Positions 1 to 7,668 of a stretch of 64,000 nt of DNA are shown piece after piece. The stretch comes from Saprospiraceae bacterium (GTDB lineage Bacteria; Bacteroidota; Bacteroidia; Chitinophagales; Saprospiraceae). The notes under the pieces are model-generated. The model was not told the origin of the DNA and did no database searches. It worked only from the letters and a program-made list of their open reading frames with translations. Within the stretch, counting starts at the first letter, position 1; each line of letters starts with the position of its first letter. The stretch covers positions 1 to 64,000 of the forward strand of contig JANQLV010000057.1 in the NCBI GenBank assembly GCA_028280415.1, read 5' to 3'. The position numbers were made by a program, and so were the translations under genes.

Positions 1-704
1 TCGAGCCAGTATTTCCAGACCTTTTTGCTTTGAAATAATTCCAGGGAATCTCTGGGGAGCAGATAAGGCTTATTTATTTCTTGGATAAATCCGGGAACAA
101 TTGTAAAAGCATATTCGTAGCCAGCACTTTCCACTACAGCTTGTACCTTCTTGGGAGCATGGATTAGCTGCCCGAACGGATAGGCAAAATATTTCAGGTT
201 TTTTCCGCTTTTGGTTTCCAGTATTTTTTTATCGTCGAGAATTTGCTCCCGGATTGTTTGGGGATTTGTTTTATTGGAAAAAAGGAAATGATCTTTGGTA
301 TGGCCACCAATTTCAAAAAGCGGATGTTGCGCAATTTTTTGAAAACCGGCTTCTGATAAAGCATTTACTCCCTTGGGAGAGCGTTTGCATTTTTCTAAAA
401 AAAATTGCTCCTGGGCTGAACCGCTTAAACCGATTAAGCCGGAGTTGATAAAAAAAGTCGCAGGAATCTCGTGTTTTTCCAATACGGGAAGCACATTATT
501 AATCCAGCTTTCATAAGCATCGTCAAAAGTAAGAGCGAGGCTGCTTTCAGAATTTGTAGCTAGTAAGGTTTCCAGCGTTGAAAAGCGAAAATGCTTTTTC
601 AACCAAACTATTCTTTCTTCAAATAATGCCTGATCCTGAATGTCGTGAAAACAAAGAATTCGTCGGCCTTGCTTCCGTTTGTGAAAGGGATGATGGGCAA
701 GCAT
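1..704 (-). CDS. Polysaccharide deacetylase (NodB family), C-terminus cut by the window edge
   Basis: The minus strand is open from about 740 to the window edge, and translation shows the NodB fold motifs: TFDDAY (Asp61-Asp62 counted from the ATG at 704), the metal-binding pair HTKDH (His135, His139) and FAYPFG near residue 173. Family members remove N- or O-acetyl groups from cell-surface glycans with a divalent metal. The only in-frame ATG is at 704 (MLAHHPFHKRK); codons upstream of it are open back to a TGA overlapping the DUF922 gene, so a non-ATG start a few residues earlier cannot be excluded. No signal peptide is visible. The C-terminal part lies outside the window. It follows the DUF922 gene closely on the same strand, but a shared function is not evident. 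Confidence 0.85.
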   Translation of the reverse strand, partial: MLAHHPFHKRKQGRRILCFHDIQDQALFEERIVWLKKHFRFSTLETLLATNSESSLALTFDDAYESWINNVLPVLEKHEIPATFFINSGLIGLSGSAQEQFFLEKCKRSPKGVNALSEAGFQKIAQHPLFEIGGHTKDHFLFSNKTNPQTIREQILDDKKILETKSGKNLKYFAYPFGQLIHAPKKVQAVVESAGYEYAFTIVPGFIQEINKPYLLPRDSLELFQSKKVWKYWL

Positions 705-748
705 CCAATCCCGGATAATCGTTTTATAATTTTTTTCCAGAGTCTGAT

Positions 749-1618
749 TTATTTTTCTTTGTTCACAATTAATGTTTTTTCAACGTAGTCATCGTATTTG
801 TCCAACTCTTTCTTTATCCAACTATTCCAGATAGTTTGTTTATTCTTATCTGCATAAACTTCTGAATCATATTCATCTTGTTTCATTTGAAGCTCTCTTT
901 CAACTTCTTGTAGTATTGTTTCCTGCTTGGCAAGGAATTCGTTGAGATTCTGTGCTTCCTTTTGAATTCTAGATATAAATTTCCTTGCATAAAGTTCTGA
1001 TATATCAAAATGTATTTGCTCATGAGCTAATACTAAGGAATCAAATTCGGTATGTTTGAAATATGATGCATAACAATCAAAATATGTTTCTACAAATAAT
1101 TTGTATTTATTGGGGAAAGCTGGTTTTCCTTCAACTCTATATCTAAACGAAGAAACGGTTGCAGCAATAAATGGTCTTTTTTCAATGGAAGCCTTAAAGT
1201 CCGAAATTTCTAATTTCCGGTTTTCGTTCCATATAATTTCTGATTCATATTGTTTTGCATTATCAATGAGAAAAACATCTGCTTTTATTCTGTGGCATGT
1301 ATTCCATTGGTTAGGCTTTTTGTGTTCTGTAATAACCAGACAATTTCCTCCTAATTTTAATGCTTCTATCTTTGCTAACTTTTTGATAGTGATAAAATTA
1401 CAGTTTAAAGTCAAACCAGCATCTTTGATTTCTATTTGGCCTATTGGCTTATTCAAAGATCTGTCAATTGTATCTTCTTCAATTATTGCAAACGGCTCAT
1501 AATATAAATTTGCTCTACTTGGAATGGTTAAATCCAAAGGGTTAGTTATTATTTTAGGGCTACATGATATAGAGATTAAAATTACTATTGTTCCAAAAAT
1601 TTTACTCATTCCATTCAT
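749..1618 (-). CDS. DUF922-type lipoprotein with HExxH metalloprotease-like motif
   Basis: This 289-residue protein starts with a lipoprotein signal: a hydrophobic stretch ending in SIS before Cys19. The C-terminal half carries LAHEQIHFDI (HEQIH at residues 199-203), the hallmark of the DUF922 group, whose members resemble zinc peptidases but have no proven substrate. A middle segment (about 55-118) with GGNCLVITEH and a Cys-His-rich end resembles small envelope-stress lipoprotein domains. The C-terminus is charged and probably helical. I use the ATG at 1618; the longer reading begins at TTG 1636, and ATG 1609 is also possible. An attC-like inverted repeat lies about 140-200 bases upstream. 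The function is unknown; an envelope-anchored protease role is inference from HExxH only. Confidence 0.75.
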   Translation of the reverse strand: MNGMSKIFGTIVILISISCSPKIITNPLDLTIPSRANLYYEPFAIIEEDTIDRSLNKPIGQIEIKDAGLTLNCNFITIKKLAKIEALKLGGNCLVITEHKKPNQWNTCHRIKADVFLIDNAKQYESEIIWNENRKLEISDFKASIEKRPFIAATVSSFRYRVEGKPAFPNKYKLFVETYFDCYASYFKHTEFDSLVLAHEQIHFDISELYARKFISRIQKEAQNLNEFLAKQETILQEVERELQMKQDEYDSEVYADKNKQTIWNSWIKKELDKYDDYVEKTLIVNKEK

Positions 1619-1753
1619 TTTAATTCCGATTAGCAATCATAACTTATTGATTATCAAAATCCACAAATTAACATTTGCCCTAGCTCTAACAAAATTACTT
1701 TTTTCTATAATGTTTGCACTCTGAATTGATTCCGGTTTCTGAGTAAGGTAATT

Positions 1754-1824
1754 GCCTGTAACGCTCGGTGCAGATGCGGTGGCGCCGTATAGGCGGCATC
1801 GACATTCTGCACTTTGTTGTGTGC
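1754..1824. repeat. attC-like imperfect inverted repeat
   Basis: GTGCAGA at 1768-1774 is matched by TCTGCAC at 1806-1812, with an unpaired base next to the stem and a small GCC/GGC inner stem. Outside it sit AAC (1760-1762) and GTT (1816-1818), the core triplets of integron attC simple sites. The match to the RYYYAAC/GTTRRRY consensus is loose and no integrase is present. It could be a cassette recombination site or one of the palindromic intergenic repeats of Bacteroidota. Confidence 0.4.
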
Positions 1825-1889
1825 TGTTTTTATTATAATTATTCATATTGCTAAATAATTATTTAATTCAAACAGCCTTCAATTATACA

Positions 1890-2270
1890 TTAATTTTTGC
1901 TATTCTTATTTTCAGTATAGATTTTTCGGCTATAAATGTAAGATGCTGTAACAAATACTAAGGCTAATACTGCTGGAAAATACTCTCCATCCCTAACATT
2001 TAGGTGAGCAGATATTGCTAAGACGAAATTGAAAACAAACCCAGCATAAGCCCATTCTTTTAGTGTTTTTGATTTATTAGACCATATAGCTACAATCCCA
2101 AGTATTTTAGCAATTCCCATTGGATAAATAAGGTAGGTTGGGAACTTAATTTGCTCAAACATCTCTTTGACCACTTCATGGTTGAAAAAGTATTGGCTTG
2201 CGCCCATGAGCACCAAAAGTGTAAAAATACCTGTTACAATTCGATAAATAGTTAAATCTTTATTTTTCAT
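1890..2270 (-). CDS. DoxX-like integral membrane protein
   Basis: A 126-residue protein with four hydrophobic segments (about 10-30, 43-62, 70-90 and 95-113), matching the size and layout of the DoxX-like family of small inner-membrane proteins. It begins at an ATG 14 bases after the nitroreductase stop, so it is probably the last gene of a MarR / nitroreductase / DoxX operon. DoxX-like proteins often sit with oxidoreductases and MarR or TetR regulators and have been linked to redox stress; the biochemical role is not established. The pairing with a nitroreductase suggests a quinone- or electrophile-response unit, which is inference from context. Confidence 0.75.
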   Translation of the reverse strand: MKNKDLTIYRIVTGIFTLLVLMGASQYFFNHEVVKEMFEQIKFPTYLIYPMGIAKILGIVAIWSNKSKTLKEWAYAGFVFNFVLAISAHLNVRDGEYFPAVLALVFVTASYIYSRKIYTENKNSKN

Positions 2271-2284
2271 GTTTTCTGTTTTTA

Positions 2285-2917
2285 TTATTTGATTTCAATG
2301 ACAAAATTATCTCGTATTTTTCGTATTTTTTCCTCCTTTGAATGAACATCATTCTCTGATCGATATCCAATTGGTAAAATTACCACAGGCATCAGTTTTT
2401 TGGACTTCAAATCGAGCATCTCCTGATATTTGTCAGGAACCAAACCTTCCATCGGACAAGAGTCGATTCTCATTTCGGCTGCTGCTGCCATTACCATTCC
2501 TAATGCAATATATGCCTGACTTTTTGCCCAGGTATATTTGGTGGCTTCATCCATTGTAGAGATAAAATATTTCATGGACTCAGAATAGGCGATTAGAGAT
2601 TCCTTTCCCTTTCCCCGTACTTCTTCGGCACGTTTGATGTACCTATTTACAATTTCTTCATCTATTTCCTGCTCAATCGCAAATACAAGTAGGTGGGAAG
2701 CATCTGCTACTTGTGGTTGTTCATATGAAGCTGCTACCAGTTTTTTCTTCAAGTCGTCATTGCTGACAATAATTATTTTAAATGGCTGTAAGCCTCCGGA
2801 AGTAGGTGCCAAATTTCCAGCCGTTAGTAGGACTTCGATGTCCTCTTTACTTACTTTTTTTGAAGTATCAAACTTTTTGATTGCTGACCTCCATTTTAAA
2901 GATTCTAATAAACTCAT
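2285..2917 (-). CDS. NAD(P)H-dependent nitroreductase family oxidoreductase
   Basis: This 210-residue protein fits the FMN-dependent nitroreductase (NfsB-like) family: an N-terminal WRSAIKKFD motif, the flavin-binding segment NLAPTSGGLQPFKIIIV (about 32-48), the central YIALGMVMAAAAEM helix and the C-terminal LPIGYRSE...KIRK signature. Such enzymes reduce quinones, nitro compounds or related electrophiles with NAD(P)H as cytosolic homodimers. It is encoded 73 bases after the MarR gene and 14 bases before the DoxX gene. A near-palindromic 21-base site shared with the MarR promoter lies 39-59 bases before its start codon, so control by that MarR protein is likely. Confidence 0.9.
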   Translation of the reverse strand: MSLLESLKWRSAIKKFDTSKKVSKEDIEVLLTAGNLAPTSGGLQPFKIIIVSNDDLKKKLVAASYEQPQVADASHLLVFAIEQEIDEEIVNRYIKRAEEVRGKGKESLIAYSESMKYFISTMDEATKYTWAKSQAYIALGMVMAAAAEMRIDSCPMEGLVPDKYQEMLDLKSKKLMPVVILPIGYRSENDVHSKEEKIRKIRDNFVIEIK

Positions 2918-2955
2918 AATTGTTATTTAAGTGAATAAAGTATATTCCATGTATT

Positions 2956-2976
2956 TATTTTACACGGAAAGTATTT
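2956..2976. promoter_or_regulatory. Putative MarR operator, copy 1 (before nitroreductase)
   Basis: Core ATTTTACACGGAAAGT, centred on CACG, matches the site at 3469-3489 in 19 of 21 positions. It lies in the 73-base gap before the nitroreductase start, in the same orientation as the other copy. The size and imperfect dyad symmetry suit a MarR dimer. Binding is inferred. Confidence 0.55.
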
Positions 2977-2989
2977 TTTGAAAAAAATT

Positions 2990-3436
2990 CTATCCTCTCA
3001 TTTTGTCAAAAACGTCGCTTACAAACTTTGCGTCTTCCTCCGTGATCCTGTTCATGAATTCCATATAATTGCCTGGGTTGTTATCAATCGTTGTTAACAA
3101 TTCCTTCCCTTTCTCGGTAATTGCTAAATAGACCACTCTTCTGTCATTATCACTTCTTTTTCGGTCAACAAGACCTTTGTCAATTAGCTTATCCGCTAGT
3201 CTTGTTGTATTGGGTGATTTTTCCACCATCAAAGCCTTAATGTCATTCATTGTCAGCCAGTTATTCGCTCCCTTTAAAATTCTCAGAATATTAAACTGTT
3301 GAAAAGATATTCCATAGGGCTTCAAATATTCAACAACCATATTCCGGAACCAATTAGAAGTAAAAATTAGGTTGGTAATAAACCTGTGCTTATTGTTCTT
3401 AAACTTTGTTTTTACCTCTATATCTATTTTTGCCAT
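2990..3436 (-). CDS. MarR family transcriptional regulator
   Basis: A 148-residue protein with the MarR winged-helix layout: a first helix, the recognition region LTMNDIKALMVEKSPNTTRL (about 77-96), the wing with DRKRSDNDRRVVYLAITEKG (about 107-126) and a C-terminal dimerisation helix. The D-x-R-x-x-x-L-T core is clearly conserved. It is the first gene of a probable operon with nitroreductase and a DoxX-like protein. A near-perfect palindrome 33-53 bases before its start is repeated before the nitroreductase gene, suggesting autoregulation and control of the operon. The inducing ligand is unknown; phenolic compounds or quinones would be typical. Confidence 0.9.
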   Translation of the reverse strand: MAKIDIEVKTKFKNNKHRFITNLIFTSNWFRNMVVEYLKPYGISFQQFNILRILKGANNWLTMNDIKALMVEKSPNTTRLADKLIDKGLVDRKRSDNDRRVVYLAITEKGKELLTTIDNNPGNYMEFMNRITEEDAKFVSDVFDKMRG

Positions 3437-3468
3437 ACTTTCAATTATGATGTAAATATAGGAGAAAT

Positions 3469-3489
3469 TATTTTACATGGAAAATATTT
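3469..3489. promoter_or_regulatory. Putative MarR operator, copy 2 (before MarR)
   Basis: Core ATTTTACATGGAAAAT is a near-perfect inverted repeat about CATG. The 21-base site matches the one at 2956-2976 except at two positions and sits 33-53 bases before the MarR start codon, where it could overlap the promoter. It is inferred to be the autoregulatory site. Confidence 0.6.
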
Positions 3490-3713
3490 CCCTGTTTTAT
3501 TTTTTAATGGCACACAACAATATATACAGGTAAAAAAATCTTGTCCGTCCCTAAGATATACGGAGGGCTAAATAGTTTTTACCAACAAGCTTTTTCCTGC
3601 TTTCTCGCTAATCACAATCGGCGCTTTTTCATAAGAGGCGATTCCGTTGAACTATTAGCTAAAGCATACATGTGCTATTTTTTTACCAAAATTGAAATAA
3701 ATTGGACAAATAT

Positions 3714-3744
3714 TTTGTTAGAGTAGTCTAACATCATATATTTG
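3714..3744 (+). promoter_or_regulatory. Bacteroidota-type promoter for the TonB receptor gene
   Basis: TTTG at 3714-3717, a 19-base spacer and TATATTTG at 3737-3744 match the TTTG-N19-TAnnTTTG consensus of the primary sigma factor of this phylum. The start codon follows 35 bases downstream at 3780. The rest of the 340-base gap from 3437 holds the MarR site and short open frames without coding features. Confidence 0.65.
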
Positions 3745-3779
3745 ATTCGTCTAAATTTCTTTAACTATAGCTTGACTTG

Positions 3780-6155
3780 ATGAAAAGTAATAATTACAAT
3801 AAACTAACACTGTCGATCTTACTACTTGCACTTGCTTTTGCAGCTTACGGACAGAAGGCTACTCTTTCTGGTAAGGTGAGTACCGCAGAGGGAGCGCCCT
3901 TGGGCTTTGCCAGTATTGCTATTGAAGGTATTAACCTGGGAGTGACTTCCGATGGCGAAGGTAATTTCATCATCGAAAACATACCTGCCGGGACTTATCA
4001 GGTCAAGGTTAGTTTTGTAGGATATACTTCAATCATTGAAGAGCTATCCTTTGCAACAGGGCAAAACCTGAACAAAAGCTTCTCCTTAAAGGAGGATGTC
4101 TTGAATTTAGAAGGTGCAGTGGTAAGTGGCACCCGCTATAAATACGACCGGGCAAATGCACCTGTAATCGTAAATGTCGTTGATAATAAACTATTGAATG
4201 CCACCCAATCCATTGCCATTTCGGAGGGTTTAAACTTTCAGCCGGGTGTGCGGGTAGAGACCAATTGCCAAAACTGTGGATTCACACAGGTGCGCCTGAA
4301 TGGGCTGGAAGGAGCCTATTCGCAGATTTTGATCAACAGTCGTCCGATTTTCAGCGCCCTGAATAGTGTATATGGACTGGATCAGATTCCCACTAATATT
4401 GTGGAGCAAGTCGAAGTGGTCCGAAGTGGCGGTTCTGCCCTTTATGGATCAAATGCCATAGGTGGTACAATCAATATCATCACCAGGGATCCCGTAGAAA
4501 ACGCCTGGGAAATCAGATCAAATACGGCCCTGATCGATGGCGATGCTCTGGATCAAACCTTTAATTTCAATGGGTCTATTGTCAGTGAAAACCTCAGCAG
4601 TGGCGTTACCTTTTATGGTATGAGCCGCAACCGGGATAGCTATGATGCCAATGGTGACGGATTTACAGAATTGGTAGAATTAGAAAACACGGTGTTAGGG
4701 GCAAAAACCTTTTTCAAACCGGGAGAGCGCAGTAGAGTTTCCTTCGACTTCAGTATACTCAACGAATACCGTAGAGGTGGGGATCGTCTGGATCTGGCTC
4801 CGCATTTTACGGACATCACAGAGGAACTGGAACACAATACCTTTTTTGGTAGCATTAATTATGAGCAATGGAGTAAAGATGATCGGAATAAATTCTCCTT
4901 CTATGCTTCCGCACAAAATACCGATAGAGGAAGCTTTTATGGTGGTTTGGGTGGTGGACGTACAGCTGAAGACAGCCTGCTGGCCATTAATGCTTACGGA
5001 ATAACCGAAGATCTGTCGCTGGTTGCAGGAGTCCAATACAACCGGTATTTGGCGAACGATGATGTGATTACGCTAGGTGTTGAAAATCAAAATTATGATA
5101 CCAGAGATGAAATTCAGGGTTATGATCGAGTAATTGATCAGCAGGTGAACACAACTGGTTTATTTGCACAGTATGAGTGGAAACCTATTGAACAGTTTAC
5201 TGCTTTACTGGGAGCCCGGTATGATATTTCCAATGTAGATGGATTTTATCAGATAGGTACTATCGATAATACAGTAGATGTAAACATTGGTGTTTTTAGT
5301 CCGAGGCTTACTTTGTTGTATAAGATCAATAATGATGTCCGGCTAAGAGCTGGTTATGCCCGTGGGTTTCGGGCACCGCAGGCATTCAATGAGGACCTGC
5401 ACATTTCTTCTGTCGGTGGTGAGCCCCTGTTCGTAATCCTGTCCGAAGATCTTGATAAGGAATTGTCTGATGCATTTACTGCATCCCTGAATATGACGAA
5501 AAACTTCGGTACGGTGCAAACCAACTTCTTAATTGAAGGATTTTATACACAGTTACAAAATCCATTTACCCAGGTCAGCACGGGCTCTGTACTACCCAAT
5601 GGTTCCATTGTAGAAGAAGTGAGAAACGGTGAAGGTGCAACAGTATCCGGGATCAATTTTGAAGCGGGATACTCGCCCTCCAGTAAGTTGGCTTTTCAGC
5701 TCGGTGGCACCGCACAGCAAACCAGCTACGACGAATCTCAGGTACTCTTTGAACCGGATGGAAGCGGAAGTGAAGAAGTGGTTAGCGTGGATGAATTTGT
5801 GAGAAATCCAAACCTGTACGGTTATTTTACTTCTTTTTACAATTTTTCTGATGCATTTAAAATTGATTTGACGGGAACCTACACTGGTTCAATGATCGTA
5901 CCGCGTGTAGTTAGTGAGTCCGGCTTTCTGGATTTGGTTGACACTGATCCATTCCTGGATGTAAATATCAAAGCCAGCTATCATTTTGATGTTAATAAAG
6001 ATTTCCACCTGGAGCTAAGTGGTGGGGTAAAGAATATATTTAACAGTTATCAACAGGAATTTGATTCCGGGCCGGAGCGGGATTCAGACTTTATATTCGG
6101 ACCAATGGCTCCACGTTCTTTATTCATTTCTGTAAAAATCGGTAACCTGCACTGA
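3780..6155 (+). CDS. TonB-dependent outer-membrane receptor with N-terminal carboxypeptidase-like domain
   Basis: A 791-residue protein: a signal peptide ending near AAYGQ, a carboxypeptidase-D-regulatory-like beta domain (about 27-110), a plug (about 120-240) with VRLNGLEGAYSQILINSRP and GSALYGSNAIGGTINIIT, then a 22-strand-type barrel ending in PRSLFISVKIGNL. It should import a ligand across the outer membrane using TonB energy. The plug has the Cys-x-x-Cys motif NCQNCGF, known in one subgroup of these receptors; the substrate is not evident. The ATG at 3780 is preferred over a TTG three bases before. Its stop overlaps the start of a thioredoxin-like gene by one base, so the two are cotranscribed from the promoter at 3714-3744. 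Confidence 0.93.
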   Translation: MKSNNYNKLTLSILLLALAFAAYGQKATLSGKVSTAEGAPLGFASIAIEGINLGVTSDGEGNFIIENIPAGTYQVKVSFVGYTSIIEELSFATGQNLNKSFSLKEDVLNLEGAVVSGTRYKYDRANAPVIVNVVDNKLLNATQSIAISEGLNFQPGVRVETNCQNCGFTQVRLNGLEGAYSQILINSRPIFSALNSVYGLDQIPTNIVEQVEVVRSGGSALYGSNAIGGTINIITRDPVENAWEIRSNTALIDGDALDQTFNFNGSIVSENLSSGVTFYGMSRNRDSYDANGDGFTELVELENTVLGAKTFFKPGERSRVSFDFSILNEYRRGGDRLDLAPHFTDITEELEHNTFFGSINYEQWSKDDRNKFSFYASAQNTDRGSFYGGLGGGRTAEDSLLAINAYGITEDLSLVAGVQYNRYLANDDVITLGVENQNYDTRDEIQGYDRVIDQQVNTTGLFAQYEWKPIEQFTALLGARYDISNVDGFYQIGTIDNTVDVNIGVFSPRLTLLYKINNDVRLRAGYARGFRAPQAFNEDLHISSVGGEPLFVILSEDLDKELSDAFTASLNMTKNFGTVQTNFLIEGFYTQLQNPFTQVSTGSVLPNGSIVEEVRNGEGATVSGINFEAGYSPSSKLAFQLGGTAQQTSYDESQVLFEPDGSGSEEVVSVDEFVRNPNLYGYFTSFYNFSDAFKIDLTGTYTGSMIVPRVVSESGFLDLVDTDPFLDVNIKASYHFDVNKDFHLELSGGVKNIFNSYQQEFDSGPERDSDFIFGPMAPRSLFISVKIGNLH

Positions 6156-6628
6156 TGATACAAAAGTTATGCAGTATTGTAGCTTTTTCGTTTTTTCTGT
6201 GTATTCCTGGCAGCGCACAGGAAAAAGAATCAGTAGAATGGCTTTCATTTGAGCAACTAGAGGACTCCCTGGTCCGCAGGCCTAAAAAAGTGTTCATTGA
6301 TTTTTATACAGATTGGTGTACCTACTGCCGCAAAATGGATAAGGTTGTTTTTACGAAACCCGAAGTGATTGACCTGCTGAATAAACAATACTATGCGGTA
6401 CGGTTTAATGCTGAAACTGAATCGGCCATTACGTTCGGTGGACAGGCATTTATTAATGACCAGCTGGGCACATTCAGGAGTCCCATCCATCAGATAACTC
6501 AATTGCTGGCTTTAAGGAATGGGAAATTTACCGCTCCCACCTTGGTGGTTTTGGATGAAGAGTTTAAAGTTACAGCAAGGTATTTTGAATACATCGATAG
6601 CAAGGGCCTGCTTAGCATTTTAAAATAA
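6155..6628 (+). CDS. Exported thioredoxin-fold protein
   Basis: A 157-residue protein with a signal peptide (first about 21 residues, ending SAQ) and a thioredoxin fold containing the active-site motif WCTYC (Trp54-Cys58) and the cis-proline segment TAPTLVVLD. It belongs to the periplasmic thioredoxin-like group that resembles the DsbD C-terminal domain or SoxW. It should reduce or rearrange disulfides in the periplasm. The start ATG overlaps the receptor stop (TGATG), so translation is coupled. A possible target is the Cys-x-x-Cys motif in the plug of the cotranscribed receptor, which is inference only. Confidence 0.85.
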   Translation: MIQKLCSIVAFSFFLCIPGSAQEKESVEWLSFEQLEDSLVRRPKKVFIDFYTDWCTYCRKMDKVVFTKPEVIDLLNKQYYAVRFNAETESAITFGGQAFINDQLGTFRSPIHQITQLLALRNGKFTAPTLVVLDEEFKVTARYFEYIDSKGLLSILK

Positions 6629-6787
6629 AAATTGATGAACATTTGATGATGTTGCCTCTGACAATTCAAATTCAAATACCTTGACTTTTACCCCATCCCA
6701 CATGTAGTAGTCCCCTAATCAAGGGATCAGTGGATTTTTAGAATAGTACTAAACATAAGAGCTGGTAAGGATAAGTGCGATATTACT

Positions 6788-6835
6788 GGCGGTGGGTTGT
6801 GCTTTATCATAAGGGAAGTTGGGCACACTCACCGC
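6788..6835. repeat. Imperfect inverted repeat before the ICMT-like gene
   Basis: GCGGTG at 6789-6794 pairs with CACCGC at 6830-6835, and GTGC (6799-6802) with GCAC (6823-6826), leaving a 20-base loop. It ends 18 bases before the start codon at 6854. No T-run follows, so it is not a plain terminator. It could be a leader structure or a degenerate mobile palindrome. The remainder of the gap from 6629 shows no gene. Confidence 0.35.
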
Positions 6836-6853
6836 AATCTTAAATAAAAAATC

Positions 6854-7438
6854 ATGGAAACAATAATATTAAAAATTGGATATGCAATAGTATTGATTGG
6901 AACATTTATCATCCGCTATCCCCATGAGAAACGAAACAGATCTAATAAGGTTAGAACGGACAAGAAAGCGTCTTTAGAAAAAACACTCTTGGGCCTGGTA
7001 TTTCTTGGCATGATGATTATTCCGCTCGTTTATATGTTCTCCAGCTTATTATCCTTTGCTGATTATTTTCTTCCCATTACGCTTCATATTCTTGGGCTGC
7101 TTTTAATCGTTCCGACCCTATGGTTGTTTTATAGGTCTCACAAAGACTTGGGGAAAAATTGGTCTGTATCACTTGAAATACGAGAAGAACACCGTATAGT
7201 TGATTCGGGTGTATACAAATACATAAGACATCCGATGTATTCTGCCATTTGGCTTTGGTGTGTTGTACAAGCCCTGCTTTTGAACAATTACATAGCAGGA
7301 CTTTCAGGCTTAATTTGCTTTGGATTATTATATTTTTTGAGAGTTAAAAAAGAAGAAAATATGATGCTTCAAGAATTTGGGGATGATTACAAAAACTATA
7401 TACAAGCAACAAAACGAATCATCCCATTTATCTGGTAA
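6854..7438 (+). CDS. Isoprenylcysteine carboxyl methyltransferase-like membrane protein
   Basis: A 194-residue protein with about five hydrophobic segments. The C-terminal half has the ICMT/PEMT signature: YKYIRHPMYSAIW (about 120-132) followed by RVKKEE and EFGDDYKNY. In the family this region binds S-adenosylmethionine and methylates a lipid-like or isoprenylated substrate at the membrane. Bacterial members of this size have few known substrates, so only the methyltransferase class is supported. It stands alone: the upstream pair ends 225 bases earlier, and it is followed by a strong stem-loop and a gene on the other strand. Confidence 0.8.
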   Translation: METIILKIGYAIVLIGTFIIRYPHEKRNRSNKVRTDKKASLEKTLLGLVFLGMMIIPLVYMFSSLLSFADYFLPITLHILGLLLIVPTLWLFYRSHKDLGKNWSVSLEIREEHRIVDSGVYKYIRHPMYSAIWLWCVVQALLLNNYIAGLSGLICFGLLYFLRVKKEENMMLQEFGDDYKNYIQATKRIIPFIW

Positions 7439-7600
7439 AAATGAAAGTGTCATTCGCTAGCTTCATTTCTTTTGATGGTAAACAGAAAGAAAAGGCAATT
7501 TTTAATGGAGCGAATTTGTGAATACAGGTATTATAGAAGAACAATGGGATATGATGATTAGAGTAGTTTGTTCCTTAAAAAAAGAACTGCATCTGCCAAG

Positions 7601-7640
7601 TTAAAAAATAACCTGTGGATCATTCAATATCCACAGGTTA
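7601..7640 (-). terminator. Intrinsic terminator for the sorting-domain gene, in a convergent gap
   Basis: A perfect 12-base stem, TAACCTGTGGAT (7609-7620) with ATCCACAGGTTA (7629-7640), and an 8-base loop. Read on the minus strand it is followed by TATTTTTTAA, so it is a canonical terminator for the gene ending at 7669. The stem could also stop plus-strand transcripts from 6854-7438, though the plus side lacks a good T-run. Confidence 0.85.
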
Positions 7641-7668
7641 AGGAATTATTTAAAGTGAAAGAACGATT

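Noticed and set aside
254..448. 64-codon plus-strand open frame
   Set aside because: It is the shadow of the deacetylase on the other strand, which has the NodB motifs.
1637..1846. 69-codon minus-strand open frame before the DUF922 gene
   Set aside because: It runs through the attC-like palindrome, has no family features and its composition is that of intergenic sequence.
3386..3726. Short plus-strand open frames before the TonB receptor
   Set aside because: They cover the MarR start and promoter region and show no coding signal.
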